Of a stretch of DNA of 64,000 nt, positions 52,046 to 61,293 are shown one piece after another. Source of the DNA: Winogradskyella flava (GTDB lineage Bacteria > Bacteroidota > Bacteroidia > Flavobacteriales > Flavobacteriaceae); contig NZ_JACLCP010000001.1 of the NCBI RefSeq assembly GCF_014243395.1, positions 496,001 to 560,000 on the forward strand, read 5' to 3'. How positions within the stretch are numbered: the stretch's first letter is position 1; every line of letters starts with the position of its first letter. A program made the position numbers and the translations under genes. Below the pieces are notes generated by a model. The model ran no database searches. It saw nothing but the letters and a program-made list of their open reading frames with translations, and had not been told where the DNA came from.

Positions 52046-52070
52046 ATGTCAACAAAAATTGTTGATATCT
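52044..52070 (+). promoter_or_regulatory. 12-bp hairpin overlapping the pdxA stop codon
   Basis: AGATGTCAACAA (52044-52055) pairs with TTGTTGATATCT (52059-52070) with one G-U pair and a three-base loop. No T-run follows. It could be an mRNA-stability hairpin or an operator upstream of the DUF177 gene. Confidence 0.45.
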
Positions 52071-52094
52071 ATACCCTAAATTAGGAAAAATTCA

Positions 52095-52102
52095 TATATT
52101 TG
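52095..52102 (+). promoter_or_regulatory. Promoter -7 element for DUF177-rpmF
   Basis: TATATTTG matches TAnnTTTG. It lies 22 bases before the favoured ATG at 52125 (10 before the alternative at 52113, too near for a normal leader), so it also supports the later start. Confidence 0.55.
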
Positions 52103-52124
52103 CAGGCTCAAAATGAGAGTGGTA

Positions 52125-52664
52125 ATGAAGGCATTTAAAGATTATATAATCCAATTTGTAGGATTAAAAGAAGGAGAACACCATTTTAATTTTGATATAA
52201 ATAATACGTTCTTTCAAAATTTTGAGTATGATGAGTTTAATTCAGCAGATGTAAAAGTTGAGCTAAAACTCATAAAGAAAACGACATTGCTGGAATTGTA
52301 TTTCTCGGCCTCAGGTTTTGTTAATGTTAATTGTGACCTAACCAACGAGCCCTATGATCAAGCCATTGAAGATGAATATAAATTGGTGGTAAAGTTTGGT
52401 GCTGAATATAATGACGATAACGAAGACATCTTAATTGTGGCGCATGGAGAATACGAGATTAATGTAGCACAATATATTTATGAACTTATTGTATTATCAG
52501 TTCCTATTAAACGCGTTCATCCTGGTATTGAAGACGGATCATTACAATCAGACATACTTTCAAAATTAGAAGAACTAAGTCCTAATGAGGACTCTAAAAC
52601 GAAATCATCAGAGGATATTGACCCTCGTTGGAATAATTTAAAAAAACTATTAACGGATAAATAA
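52125..52664 (+). CDS. DUF177 (YceD family) 23S rRNA accumulation-type protein
   Basis: The start is taken at [21 protein letters not shown] (52125), because it matches related proteins and fits the promoter; the upstream ATG (52113) adds MRVV only. The domain pattern includes the C-x-L-T-N-E-P motif ([11 protein letters not shown]), with [23 protein letters not shown] near the end. In E. coli the YceD protein affects 23S rRNA. It precedes rpmF by eight bases as in most bacteria, so it is probably cotranscribed with ribosomal protein L32. Confidence 0.9.
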   Translation: MKAFKDYIIQFVGLKEGEHHFNFDINNTFFQNFEYDEFNSADVKVELKLIKKTTLLELYFSASGFVNVNCDLTNEPYDQAIEDEYKLVVKFGAEYNDDNEDILIVAHGEYEINVAQYIYELIVLSVPIKRVHPGIEDGSLQSDILSKLEELSPNEDSKTKSSEDIDPRWNNLKKLLTDK

Positions 52665-52672
52665 CATTTAAA

Positions 52673-52876
52673 ATGGCACATCCAAAACGTAAAATATCTA
52701 GAACAAGAAGAGACAAAAGAAGAACGCATTATAAAGCTTCTGTGCCTCAGATAGCAACTTGCCCAACTACTGGTGAGCCACACTTATATCATAGGGCACA
52801 TTGGCACGAAGGAAAATTATATTACAGAGGTCAAGTCTTAATAGATAATTCATCTGAAGAAGAAAATTTAGCATAA
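52673..52876 (+). CDS. rpmF: 50S ribosomal protein L32
   Basis: The start [22 protein letters not shown] is diagnostic. Of the zinc-knuckle cysteines of C+ L32 paralogues, only one is present here (ATCPTTGE). The remaining segment reads [11 protein letters not shown], so it is the zinc-independent type usual in Bacteroidota. A basic 67-residue protein on the large subunit. A hairpin terminator follows. Confidence 0.97.
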   Translation: MAHPKRKISRTRRDKRRTHYKASVPQIATCPTTGEPHLYHRAHWHEGKLYYRGQVLIDNSSEEENLA

Positions 52877-52895
52877 CTATTATGCGCGCATAGAA

Positions 52896-52923
52896 TAAAA
52901 CGCTCACTTGTGAGCGTTTTTTT
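52896..52923 (+). terminator. Intrinsic terminator after rpmF
   Basis: CGCTCA (52900-52905) pairs with TGAGCG (52910-52915) around a CTTG loop. The stem is flanked by A-run and T-run. This indicates that fabH has its own promoter in the gap to 53054. Confidence 0.88.
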
Positions 52924-53054
52924 TGTTATAATTTTTTGAATAGGGCAAAAACCACTTAATTTGCATAATTATTTGCCAAAAAATGCTGAAAATTGGTTAA
53001 AAAAGGTTGTTTTTTTCCATTTTTCTATACTTTTAATTAATATAAAAGCTAATA

Positions 53055-54044
53055 ATGAGTAAAATCACGGCGGCAATTACAGCTGTAGGAGGCTACGTTC
53101 CCGATTTTGTTTTATCTAACAAGGTCTTGGAGACAATGGTAGATACCAATGACGAATGGATCACTACACGAACAGGTATAAAAGAACGTAGAATACTTAA
53201 GGAAGAAGGAAAAGGCACGTCATTCTTAGCTATTAAAGCAGCAGAAGAGCTCATACAGAAGACGGGTTTAGATCCTAAAGAGATTGATTTAGTAATAGTA
53301 GCTACAGCAACTCCAGATATGAAAGCTGCTTCTACCGCAGCATTTACTGCAACACATATTGGAGCAACAAATGCATTTTCGTATGATTTAGAAGCTGCGT
53401 GCTCAAGTTTTCTCTTTGGAATGTCAACCGCTGCAGCGTATATAGAGTCTGGTAGATATAAAAAAGTGCTTTTAATAGGGGCAGATAAAAATTCATCTTT
53501 TATCAACTATAAAGATAGAGCAACATGCATAATTTTTGGAGACGGTGCAGGTGCTGTCTTGTTTGAACCTAATGAAGAAGGCCTTGGATTACAAGATGAA
53601 TTATTGAGAAGTAATGGTGAGGGTCGTGAATTTTTACAAGCGACTTATGGCGGATCATCTTACCCATTGACTCAAGAAGCTTTTGATGAAGGGAAGCACT
53701 ATGTGTTTCAAGATGGAAGAACAGTATTTAAAAATGCTGTTTTTAATATGGCCGATGTAGCCGAACGAATTCTAAAAAGAAATAACTTAACCAACGACGA
53801 TATTTCTTGGTTAGCCGCACATCAAGCCAATAAGAGAATTATTGATGCAACTGCACAACGCATTAACTTAGAAGAAGAAAAAGTAATGATGAATATCCAG
53901 AAGTATGGCAATACAACCTCTGCAACCTTACCATTGTTACTTCACGATTACGAATCAAAATTAAAAAAAGGAGATAATCTCATATTTGCTGCCTTTGGCG
54001 GTGGGTTTACTTGGGGCTCTATTTATTTTAAATGGGCTTACTAA
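53055..54044 (+). CDS. fabH: 3-oxoacyl-ACP synthase III (KAS III)
   Basis: Condenses an acyl-CoA primer with malonyl-ACP to start fatty-acid synthesis. The catalytic Cys116 lies in LEAACSSFLFGM; the His and Asn of the triad are in LAAHQANKRI and GNTTSATLPL. The N-terminal WITTRTGIKERRI is the usual family signature. In Bacteroidota FabH often prefers branched primers, yielding iso-fatty acids; preference is not visible here. Length 329 is normal. It leads the fabH-accB-accC series, with 39 bases to accB. Confidence 0.96.
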   Translation: MSKITAAITAVGGYVPDFVLSNKVLETMVDTNDEWITTRTGIKERRILKEEGKGTSFLAIKAAEELIQKTGLDPKEIDLVIVATATPDMKAASTAAFTATHIGATNAFSYDLEAACSSFLFGMSTAAAYIESGRYKKVLLIGADKNSSFINYKDRATCIIFGDGAGAVLFEPNEEGLGLQDELLRSNGEGREFLQATYGGSSYPLTQEAFDEGKHYVFQDGRTVFKNAVFNMADVAERILKRNNLTNDDISWLAAHQANKRIIDATAQRINLEEEKVMMNIQKYGNTTSATLPLLLHDYESKLKKGDNLIFAAFGGGFTWGSIYFKWAY

Positions 54045-54083
54045 TTCTAATTAAAAACTAACTAACAAAAATATCTAAACACT

Positions 54084-54566
54084 ATGGATTTAAAAGAAAT
54101 TCAAAACTTAATAAAGTTTGTCGCTAAATCTGGCGCAAGCGAAGTTAAGTTAGAAATGGATGATGTTAAAATTACCATCAGAACTGGTTCTGATAACGAA
54201 ACCACTATAGTACAGCAATTACCAATGCAGGCCGCACCAGTGGTGCAGCAGCAAGCTCCAGCACCTGCAGCACCTTCTGCGCCGGCAGAAGCAGCTGCTC
54301 CAGCAGCCTCAAGTGAGGATTCTAAATACATAACAATAAAGTCACCAATTATCGGAACATTTTATCGTAAACCTTCTCCAGACAAACCTGTTTTTGTAGA
54401 GGTTGGAACTGAAGTTAAAGAAGGCGATGTGCTTTGTGTTATTGAAGCTATGAAGCTATTTAATGAGATTGAATCTGAAGTTTCAGGCAAGATCGTTAAA
54501 GTGTTAGTGGACGATTCGTCTCCAGTAGAGTTTGATCAACCATTATTCTTGGTTGACCCATCATAA
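54084..54566 (+). CDS. accB: Biotin carboxyl carrier protein of acetyl-CoA carboxylase
   Basis: Carries biotin for acetyl-CoA carboxylase. The biotinylation motif EAMKLFNE puts the biotinyl-lysine at Lys124, in a C-terminal lipoyl-like domain (about residues 82-160). Before it lies a flexible Ala/Pro-rich linker (about residues 50-78, with repeats like [12 protein letters not shown]), and an N-terminal helix. The 160-residue length matches the family. It is followed by accC after an 82-base gap holding an imperfect inverted repeat. Confidence 0.96.
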   Translation: MDLKEIQNLIKFVAKSGASEVKLEMDDVKITIRTGSDNETTIVQQLPMQAAPVVQQQAPAPAAPSAPAEAAAPAASSEDSKYITIKSPIIGTFYRKPSPDKPVFVEVGTEVKEGDVLCVIEAMKLFNEIESEVSGKIVKVLVDDSSPVEFDQPLFLVDPS

Positions 54567-54572
54567 CAATTG

Positions 54573-54638
54573 AAAATTCCAATCCACAAATCCCAAACCC
54601 AATTATTGGAATTTGGTGCTTGGAAATTGAATTTTTAA
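54573..54638. repeat. Imperfect inverted repeat of TTGGAATTTGG type between accB and accC
   Basis: The left arm contains AAAATTCCAAT, AAATCCCAAAC; the right arm contains ATTGGAATTTGG and TTGGAAATTGAATTTT. Similar 'TTGG AATTT' strings recur in flavobacterial intergenic DNA. The element falls between two genes expected to be co-expressed. Confidence 0.5.
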
Positions 54639-54648
54639 AACTAAAGTT

Positions 54649-56001
54649 ATGTTCAAAAAAATACTAATCGCGAATAGAGGCGAAATAGCATTGCGTGTCA
54701 TTAGAACATGTAAGGAAATGGGTATTAAGACAGTTGCTGTGTATTCCACCGCAGATGCTGATAGCCTTCATGTTAAGTTTGCAGACGAAGCAGTCTGTAT
54801 AGGTCCGGCCCCCAGTAGTGAATCTTATTTAAAAATAGCAAATATTATCGCTGCTGCAGAAATAACTAATGCAGACGGTATTCATCCTGGCTATGGATTT
54901 TTGTCAGAAAATGCTAAGTTTTCTAAAATATGCGAAGAACACGGGATTAAATTCATTGGAGCATCTGAAGAGATGATTGCCAAAATGGGAGATAAGGCTA
55001 CTGCTAAAGCTACAATGAAGGCCGCAGGAGTCCCTTGTGTCCCTGGAAGTGATGGAATTATAAAAGACTTTGAAGAATGCAAGAAAGTCGCAAAAACAAC
55101 GGGTTATCCAGTGATGTTAAAAGCAACTGCTGGTGGTGGTGGAAAAGGTATGAGAGCCGTATGGAAACCTGAAGATCTAAAAGAAGCATGGGATTCTGCC
55201 AGGCAAGAATCAAAAGCAGCTTTTGGAAATGATGATATGTACATGGAGAAGCTTATCGAAGAACCTAGACACATTGAAATACAGATTGTAGGTGATTCCA
55301 GAGGTAAAGCTTGTCATTTATCTGAAAGAGATTGTTCCGTTCAAAGACGTCATCAAAAGTTAACAGAAGAAGTCCCGTCTCCATTTATGACAGATAAACT
55401 AAGAGACAAAATGGGGAAAGCTGCAGTAAAAGCAGCGGAGTTCATTAAGTATGAAGGGGCAGGAACTGTTGAGTTTTTGGTAGACAAGCACCGGAACTTC
55501 TATTTCATGGAAATGAATACACGTATTCAGGTAGAACATCCAATTACCGAACAAGTTATAGATTTCGACTTAATTAGAGAGCAAATTTTAGTGGCAGCAG
55601 GCGTTCCAATTTCAGGTAAAAATTATACGCCTAATTTACACTCCATAGAATGTCGTATTAATGCAGAAGATCCTTATAATGATTTTAGGCCATCTCCTGG
55701 AAAGATTACGACACTCCATGCGCCAGGAGGTCATGGGGTGCGATTGGATACACATGTCTATGCGGGATATAGCATTCCACCGAATTATGATTCGATGATA
55801 GCCAAGTTAATTACCACTGCTCAAACAAGAGAAGAAGCTATCAATAAGATGAAGCGAGCCTTAGATGAGTTTGTTATAGAGGGCATTAAGACCACAATTC
55901 CGTTTCATAGACAACTAATGGAACATCCTGATTATTTAGCGGGTAATTATACCACTAAATTCATGGAAGACTTTGAAATTAAAGAAGAAAGTGAAGACTA
56001 A
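54649..56001 (+). CDS. accC: Biotin carboxylase subunit of acetyl-CoA carboxylase
   Basis: ATP-dependent carboxylation of biotin on AccB. The pre-ATP-grasp N-terminus [24 protein letters not shown], the glycine-rich loop [14 protein letters not shown], the Mn/Mg site region [18 protein letters not shown], and the C-terminal [18 protein letters not shown] confirm the call. The 450 residues match the family. The carboxyltransferase genes (accA/accD) are not in the window. A strong terminator follows. Confidence 0.97.
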   Translation: MFKKILIANRGEIALRVIRTCKEMGIKTVAVYSTADADSLHVKFADEAVCIGPAPSSESYLKIANIIAAAEITNADGIHPGYGFLSENAKFSKICEEHGIKFIGASEEMIAKMGDKATAKATMKAAGVPCVPGSDGIIKDFEECKKVAKTTGYPVMLKATAGGGGKGMRAVWKPEDLKEAWDSARQESKAAFGNDDMYMEKLIEEPRHIEIQIVGDSRGKACHLSERDCSVQRRHQKLTEEVPSPFMTDKLRDKMGKAAVKAAEFIKYEGAGTVEFLVDKHRNFYFMEMNTRIQVEHPITEQVIDFDLIREQILVAAGVPISGKNYTPNLHSIECRINAEDPYNDFRPSPGKITTLHAPGGHGVRLDTHVYAGYSIPPNYDSMIAKLITTAQTREEAINKMKRALDEFVIEGIKTTIPFHRQLMEHPDYLAGNYTTKFMEDFEIKEESED

Positions 56002-56002
56002 T

Positions 56003-56034
56003 AAAAACCCCAAACATTTAGGTTTGGGGTTTTT
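56003..56034 (+). terminator. Intrinsic terminator after accC
   Basis: CCCCAAAC (56008-56015) pairs with GTTTGGGG (56022-56029) around a six-base loop; A-run before, T-run after. Confidence 0.92.
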
Positions 56035-56131
56035 ATTTTGCATGGTATGAGACAACTTTTAGCATATCAAAAAAGAACTTTTTTGGGAATCAAATAATTA
56101 CAGTTAATTTTAAGGTGTTAAAACACTTATC

Positions 56132-58831
56132 ATGAAAAAGAAAAATTACTTTAGATTCGTAGCTATAGCAGCTGTTTTTCTTTCATTATCCGCATACTCA
56201 CAGAGCCTTAAGCAGGTTTGGGTTAGTGTTGATGAAGTAAAAGCAAAGAATACCACTCAACAACCTCGAAAGATTGAAGTTGTACAAGAGAAATTTTATC
56301 AACTTAATCTTGAAAGTTTAAAGAATTCACTTCTGAGTGCAGGTGATAGAGAAAATCCAGGAAACGTCTCAATCGATTTACCCAATTCGGACGGAGAGTT
56401 AAATAAATATTATGTTCTCGAAACACCGGTTATGGAACCAGTACTCCAGGCAAAGTATCCAAACATCAGAACATACACTGGTCAAGGTGTTGACAATCCA
56501 AGAGAGGTTATCAAATTAAGTATAACACCAAAAGGGTTGAATGTAATGATTTTAGGAACCTCTAACGGTACTCAATTTATTGATCCTTATTCGATAGATG
56601 GGAATATTTATACGGTTTACTCAAAAAAAAATACCAGGTTAAGAGATTTTGAGTTCGAATGTGGTGTAGTTGACGATCCATTGCTTAATAGTAGGGGTTC
56701 TGATTTAAGTGCTTTTGCAAGAAATGCCAGCGATGGTATTTTGAGAGACTATAGAATAGCTATTGCCTGTACAGGAGAGTATACAACTTTTCATGGAGGT
56801 ACTGTTGCTGGAGCTATGGCAGCTATGGTCAATACGATGAATAGAGTCAATGGTATTTATGAAAGAGACTTGTCCATTACCATGACTATGGTAGATAATA
56901 CTAGTATAATTTTTACTGATGGTGCCACAGATCCATTTAATAACAATAGTTCTTCGATTTTAATTGGCCAGAGCCAAACGGAGATTAATAACGCAATAGG
57001 TGCTGTAAATTATGATATTGGACACACCTTTAGTACTGGAGCCGGAGGACTTGCTGGGTTGGGAGTTACTTGTAACAACTTTAATAAGGCAAGAGGCGTT
57101 ACAGGTTTATCACAACCCATAGGTGATCCATTTGACATAGATTTTGTGGCGCACGAACTTGGACATCAATTTGGCTCCCCACATACTTTTAATGGTAATC
57201 AAGGAAATTGTTCTGGTGGAAATCGATCAGCGTCGAGTGCTTACGAACCCGGAAGTGGAACAACAATCATGGCTTACGCAGGCATATGTGGTTCTGACAA
57301 TGTCCAAGGTAACAGTGATGATTATTTTCATCAAAGAAGTTTAGACTTAATCTGGGCACATGTACTTAGCACGGGAGTTTGTCCAGTCAATAGATCCAAT
57401 ACAGGGAATATTGAACCCACTGCTGATGCAGGTTCTAACTTTGTCATTCCAGGAGGAACACCTTACAAATTAGATGGCGGTGGGTCTACTGATCCGGATG
57501 GAAATACCACTTTGACTTACACTTGGGAGCAATATGATTTAGGGCCATCAGGAGTGCCTACGGAAACAACTTTTTTAGGACCATTGGTGAGGTCATTTGG
57601 AGGAACTGGTGATCCAACAAGATATGTGCCGCGACTTTCTGATATTTTAAATTTTGGAGGTGTATCAACTACCTGGGAAAAATTGGCAACAATAAGTAGG
57701 TCAATTAATTACAGGCTAACGGTAAGAGATAATGACACCAGAGGAGGGCAAACGGACTTTGATCAAATGACAATAACAAATGTAGGAGCCGCTGGTCCTT
57801 TTGTTGTAACATCTCAGGCAACAAATCAAATTGTATGGACACCTGGAACTACGGAAACAATTACATGGAATGTTGCCGGTACAACAGGTAATGGAATCAA
57901 TGCAGCCAACGTTAACATACTTTTATCTACTGATGAAGGATTGACATACGGTACAGTATTGGCATCAAATGTTCCTAATGATGGATCTCATGATATAACA
58001 GTACCAAATGTTTCTGCGCCTAGATGCAGAATTATGGTAGAAGGCGCAGGGAATATATTCTTTAATATTAATGATTCATTTTTCGCAGTTGGAAATTATA
58101 CATACGAGCTTACAGATGTTTGCGAAGATTATTTATTTAATGCTAATGTAACTATTGTTGAAAATGCTGGCTCATACACTGGATATGGACTAACGGTTAC
58201 TGATGATGTTACAATTAGTGATTTAGACGTTAATGTAAATATTACAGGTACTAACAATGCGGATATATTCCATGGAATTCGTGGACCTTTTCAAACAACA
58301 GAATTACAACAATTAGCATCCGGAGTATGTGCTGGCAGCTCAAATCAAGATTGGACCTTTGATGATGAAGGAATAGCAATAAATTGTGGAAGTACAAACA
58401 ATGGCGATAATGTGATACCCCAAATACCGCTTTCGTTCGCTGACGGACAAAGCTCAGCTGGTACTTGGGTGTTTTTTATTACTGATGTTAATGTAGACGG
58501 TACAACTTCCACTCTGAACTCTGTTACACTGACAATTTGTAGAGAAGAGATTGCACCAGTATTATCTATTGAAGAAAACGAATTAGACCAATTGACAATT
58601 TACCCTAACCCTAACAATGGTGAATTTAACTTGGCGTTCAATCCAAAATCAGGAGAAGATATTGGTATTCAAGTCTATGATATGAGAGGGAGACTAATTT
58701 ACTCTAAATCTTTCGCTACTGTAGGCCGATTTGAAGAAGTTATATGGCTTAATAATGCTCCATCAGGTGTTTACTTATTGAATATTTCAGATGGCTCTCA
58801 GAAAGTGACTAAGAAAATAATAGTAGAATAA
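56132..58831 (+). CDS. Reprolysin-like metalloprotease, T9SS type A sorted
   Basis: Zinc motif H341-ELG-H345-QFGSP-H351 (HExxHxxGxxH), with the Met-turn AYAGICG after it, marks a metzincin of the reprolysin type. The order is signal peptide (VFLSLSAYSQ), a pro-like region to about residue 190, the catalytic domain (about 200-425), an Ig-like/PKD-type module (PTADAGSNFVIPGG, SYTWEQ-like), further beta-domains and a P-domain-like stretch (about 665-815). The end is a T9SS sorting domain (LTIYPNPNNGEFNLAF to KKIIVE). It is exported by T9SS and probably digests extracellular protein. Confidence 0.93.
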   Translation: MKKKNYFRFVAIAAVFLSLSAYSQSLKQVWVSVDEVKAKNTTQQPRKIEVVQEKFYQLNLESLKNSLLSAGDRENPGNVSIDLPNSDGELNKYYVLETPVMEPVLQAKYPNIRTYTGQGVDNPREVIKLSITPKGLNVMILGTSNGTQFIDPYSIDGNIYTVYSKKNTRLRDFEFECGVVDDPLLNSRGSDLSAFARNASDGILRDYRIAIACTGEYTTFHGGTVAGAMAAMVNTMNRVNGIYERDLSITMTMVDNTSIIFTDGATDPFNNNSSSILIGQSQTEINNAIGAVNYDIGHTFSTGAGGLAGLGVTCNNFNKARGVTGLSQPIGDPFDIDFVAHELGHQFGSPHTFNGNQGNCSGGNRSASSAYEPGSGTTIMAYAGICGSDNVQGNSDDYFHQRSLDLIWAHVLSTGVCPVNRSNTGNIEPTADAGSNFVIPGGTPYKLDGGGSTDPDGNTTLTYTWEQYDLGPSGVPTETTFLGPLVRSFGGTGDPTRYVPRLSDILNFGGVSTTWEKLATISRSINYRLTVRDNDTRGGQTDFDQMTITNVGAAGPFVVTSQATNQIVWTPGTTETITWNVAGTTGNGINAANVNILLSTDEGLTYGTVLASNVPNDGSHDITVPNVSAPRCRIMVEGAGNIFFNINDSFFAVGNYTYELTDVCEDYLFNANVTIVENAGSYTGYGLTVTDDVTISDLDVNVNITGTNNADIFHGIRGPFQTTELQQLASGVCAGSSNQDWTFDDEGIAINCGSTNNGDNVIPQIPLSFADGQSSAGTWVFFITDVNVDGTTSTLNSVTLTICREEIAPVLSIEENELDQLTIYPNPNNGEFNLAFNPKSGEDIGIQVYDMRGRLIYSKSFATVGRFEEVIWLNNAPSGVYLLNISDGSQKVTKKIIVE

Positions 58832-58850
58832 GATTTTAATTTATAATTTA

Positions 58851-58877
58851 AAAGCTCCTTATTAAGGAGCTTTTTTT
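58851..58877 (+). terminator. Intrinsic terminator after the reprolysin gene
   Basis: AAAGCTCCT and AGGAGCTTT arms with a short TATTA loop, followed by a T-run that runs into the next gene's leader. That leaves only a few bases for the oxidoreductase ribosome-binding site. Confidence 0.85.
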
Positions 58878-58882
58878 ATGCT

Positions 58883-59998
58883 ATGAATCTATCATATTGG
58901 GAAATAAAATCTTGGTTAACTAATGTAGACTATACCATTGTAGGTAGCGGCATAGTTGGTCTTAATTGTGCATTACACCTAAAACTGAGATTTCCCAAAG
59001 CAAATGTTTTAATTCTTGAAAAGGGTATACTACCTCAAGGTGCTAGTACAAAAAACGCTGGTTTTGCCTGTTTCGGAAGTTTAAGCGAAATCATTGATGA
59101 CTTAGAAAATCATACCGAAGACGAGGTTTTACGGCTCGTAGAAAAACGGTACAACGGACTAGAGCTTTTAAGAGAAACACTAGGTGATAACGCTGTCGAT
59201 TATAAAGAATTGGGTGGTTTTGAGTTATTCACTCAACAAGACGATGATTTATATGACGAGTGTTTAAAGCATCAAGAAAAAATCAACAAGTTATTACACC
59301 CTTTTTTTAAGACTGATGTATTTTCATGGCAATCCAACAATTGCGTCTTTAACAATATTAAATCCAAAATCAGTTTTAATCGCTTCGAAGGTCAGATTGA
59401 TACAGGAAAGATGATGGCGACCTTGTTACAAAAAGTGCAAATAGCGGGCGTTAGGATTTTGAACAATTGCTTAGTTAATTCCTATAGTGAAGATTTAGAT
59501 TCGGTAAAGATTAAAACAGAGCATTTCGAGTATTCGACTTCAAAACTCATCATCACCACAAACGGTTTTGCCTCAGAATTGATAGGACAAAGTATAAAAC
59601 CAGCAAGAGCACAAGTGCTAATTACAAAACCAATTGATGAGTTGCACATAAAGGGAACATTCCATTTAGATAGAGGGTATTATTACTTCAGAAATATTGA
59701 TAATCGGATTTTACTAGGAGGCGGGCGACACCTTGATTTTAAGGGTGAAGAAACTACTGAGTTTGGTGAGACCCAAATGATTCAAAGTAAGCTTGAAGAG
59801 CTACTTCAGACTATAATCCTGCCAAACGAAATATTTGAGATAGATCATCGCTGGTCTGGTATAATGGGAATAGGTGAACAGAAAAAAGCCATTGTAAAGC
59901 AACTTGGTAATAATCTGTATTGCGGTGTGAGACTTGGCGGAATGGGAGTGGCCATTGGCAGTTTAATAGGCAAAGAACTTGCGCACTTAATCGAATGA
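58883..59998 (+). CDS. FAD-dependent amine oxidoreductase (DadA/glycine-oxidase-like)
   Basis: The FAD-binding Rossmann motif is VGSGIVGLNCALHL (G-x-G-x-x-G), preceded by an unusual 15-residue N-terminal leader. ILEKGILPQGASTKNAGFA then carries a typical DAO-type loop. The C-terminal part has RVLLGGGRH-like (RILLGGGRHL) and WSGIMGIGEQ strands. The 371-residue protein belongs to the DAO superfamily; it may oxidise a D-amino acid, glycine or sarcosine. The substrate is unknown. Its stop is overlapped by ATG of the GreA-like gene (ATGA), so the pair is cotranslated. Confidence 0.88.
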   Translation: MNLSYWEIKSWLTNVDYTIVGSGIVGLNCALHLKLRFPKANVLILEKGILPQGASTKNAGFACFGSLSEIIDDLENHTEDEVLRLVEKRYNGLELLRETLGDNAVDYKELGGFELFTQQDDDLYDECLKHQEKINKLLHPFFKTDVFSWQSNNCVFNNIKSKISFNRFEGQIDTGKMMATLLQKVQIAGVRILNNCLVNSYSEDLDSVKIKTEHFEYSTSKLIITTNGFASELIGQSIKPARAQVLITKPIDELHIKGTFHLDRGYYYFRNIDNRILLGGGRHLDFKGEETTEFGETQMIQSKLEELLQTIILPNEIFEIDHRWSGIMGIGEQKKAIVKQLGNNLYCGVRLGGMGVAIGSLIGKELAHLIE

Positions 59999-60444
59999 AT
60001 ATAAAAGCACAACTCCATTTTAGATGTCAAGAGATTTTGAACAAACGCTTGCTTGTGATTCAAGAAAGTATCTCAGATATACAAATCGCATTGCAATCTG
60101 AAACTAAAAGTAGTGCAGGAGATAAGCATGAAACGGGTAGAGCCATGCTTCAATTAGAGCGTGAAAAGGCGGGACAACAATTAGCAGAACTTCAAAAGCT
60201 GATTGAAACACTTCAAAGGATAGACACAGAAATACAGCACAATACTGTGGCATTAGGCAGTGTCGTCAAAACAACAGATGACAACTATTTTATAAGTGTA
60301 AGCATTGGTGAGATTAAATTACAAAACGAGTCTTTTTATGGTATTTCAATTGCCACACCAATAGGTCAATTATTATTTTCTAAATCAGTTGGTGATGAAA
60401 TTAGATTTAGAACTAAGACATTTATAATAATCGATATTTTATGA
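59995..60444 (+). CDS. GreA/GreB-family-like protein
   Basis: The start is the ATG at 59995, giving MNIKAQLHFRCQEIL; the longer frame from 59920 only re-reads the upstream gene. Residues about 20-70 form a coiled coil with SSAGDKHETGRAMLQLEREKAGQQ, similar to the Gre N-terminal hairpin. The C-terminal half resembles the Gre globular domain: ALGSVVKT at its start and ATPIGQLLFSKSVGDEIRFRTKTFIIIDIL at the end. Such proteins may bind RNA polymerase; this short form (149 residues) is likely a paralogue rather than GreA itself. Confidence 0.72.
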   Translation: MNIKAQLHFRCQEILNKRLLVIQESISDIQIALQSETKSSAGDKHETGRAMLQLEREKAGQQLAELQKLIETLQRIDTEIQHNTVALGSVVKTTDDNYFISVSIGEIKLQNESFYGISIATPIGQLLFSKSVGDEIRFRTKTFIIIDIL

Positions 60445-60586
60445 GAAGCTCTAAAGTTGCGATTTTGTCAGTGTATAAAAAGAATAAATGATAGAGGGTA
60501 TAATAGTAATAATTGCTATTTTTGATCTCAATGTTGTTTTCTTCGACCCAAAGACAATATAACCTCAATGTAACCATCGGCTTCAC

Positions 60587-61270
60587 ATGAAAAGATTTTT
60601 CAATATTTTTTTTCTACTTTTTAGTTTTACTCTATTTAGTAGTTGTTTTGAGATTTTAGAGGAGATTAACTTCAATGCGGATGGAAGTGGTAAAATGTTG
60701 GTGACATTCAATTTGAGTAAAAGCAAATCTAAAATTGCATCCATAATGCTTTTAGACAGTGTTAATGGGTATAAAGTCCCATCAAAAGAGGACATTAGCA
60801 TAGCCTTAAAAGAAGCAAAGAACCACCTGAAAACTATTGACGGTATTTCTAATATAAATACAACCAAGGATTTTGATAATTATATCTTCACAATATCATG
60901 TGATTTTAGTTCTACCGGTAATTTAGATGCTGTTTTTAAGGATCTCATTAGTAAGCACAACAAAAAGAGCAAAACGAATTTTAACACGACTAATTTTTCG
61001 TTTAATAATAGTACAAATAGTTTCAAGCGCTTATTTTCTTATGATGCTAGCATTAAAAGGAATTTTTATAAATTAAATAGTGAGGATCGTAAAATCTTTG
61101 AAGACGCTAATTATACAAGTATATACAGGTTTGAAAATGACGTTAAACAAGTATCCAATGCGAGCGCAAAAGTGTCTCCTAATAAAAAAGCGGTATTTCT
61201 TAAAGTAGATCTTATGTCGTTAATTTTAGGAAAAAAGAATATTGCTAATACTATTCAATTATCAAAATAA
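60587..61270 (+). CDS. Hypothetical lipoprotein, first of three consecutive envelope genes
   Basis: The 227-residue product has a lipoprotein signal (FFLLFSFTLFSSC) followed by a domain I do not recognise. It contains a repeated Gly-less beta-strand pattern (INFNADGSGKMLVTF, YIFTISCDFSSTG) and Asn/Ser/Lys-rich loops (KTNFNTTNFSFNN). It is likely envelope-located. Strand-plus-DGSGKM composition suggests a carbohydrate- or lipid-associated fold, but without a named family. It precedes the 61294 gene by 23 bases. Confidence 0.65.
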   Translation: MKRFFNIFFLLFSFTLFSSCFEILEEINFNADGSGKMLVTFNLSKSKSKIASIMLLDSVNGYKVPSKEDISIALKEAKNHLKTIDGISNINTTKDFDNYIFTISCDFSSTGNLDAVFKDLISKHNKKSKTNFNTTNFSFNNSTNSFKRLFSYDASIKRNFYKLNSEDRKIFEDANYTSIYRFENDVKQVSNASAKVSPNKKAVFLKVDLMSLILGKKNIANTIQLSK

Positions 61271-61293
61271 TAAAGAACCCAAACATTATAAAA

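Noticed and set aside
53093..53506. A 137-codon minus-strand frame inside fabH
   Set aside because: Antisense shadow of a strongly conserved enzyme gene.
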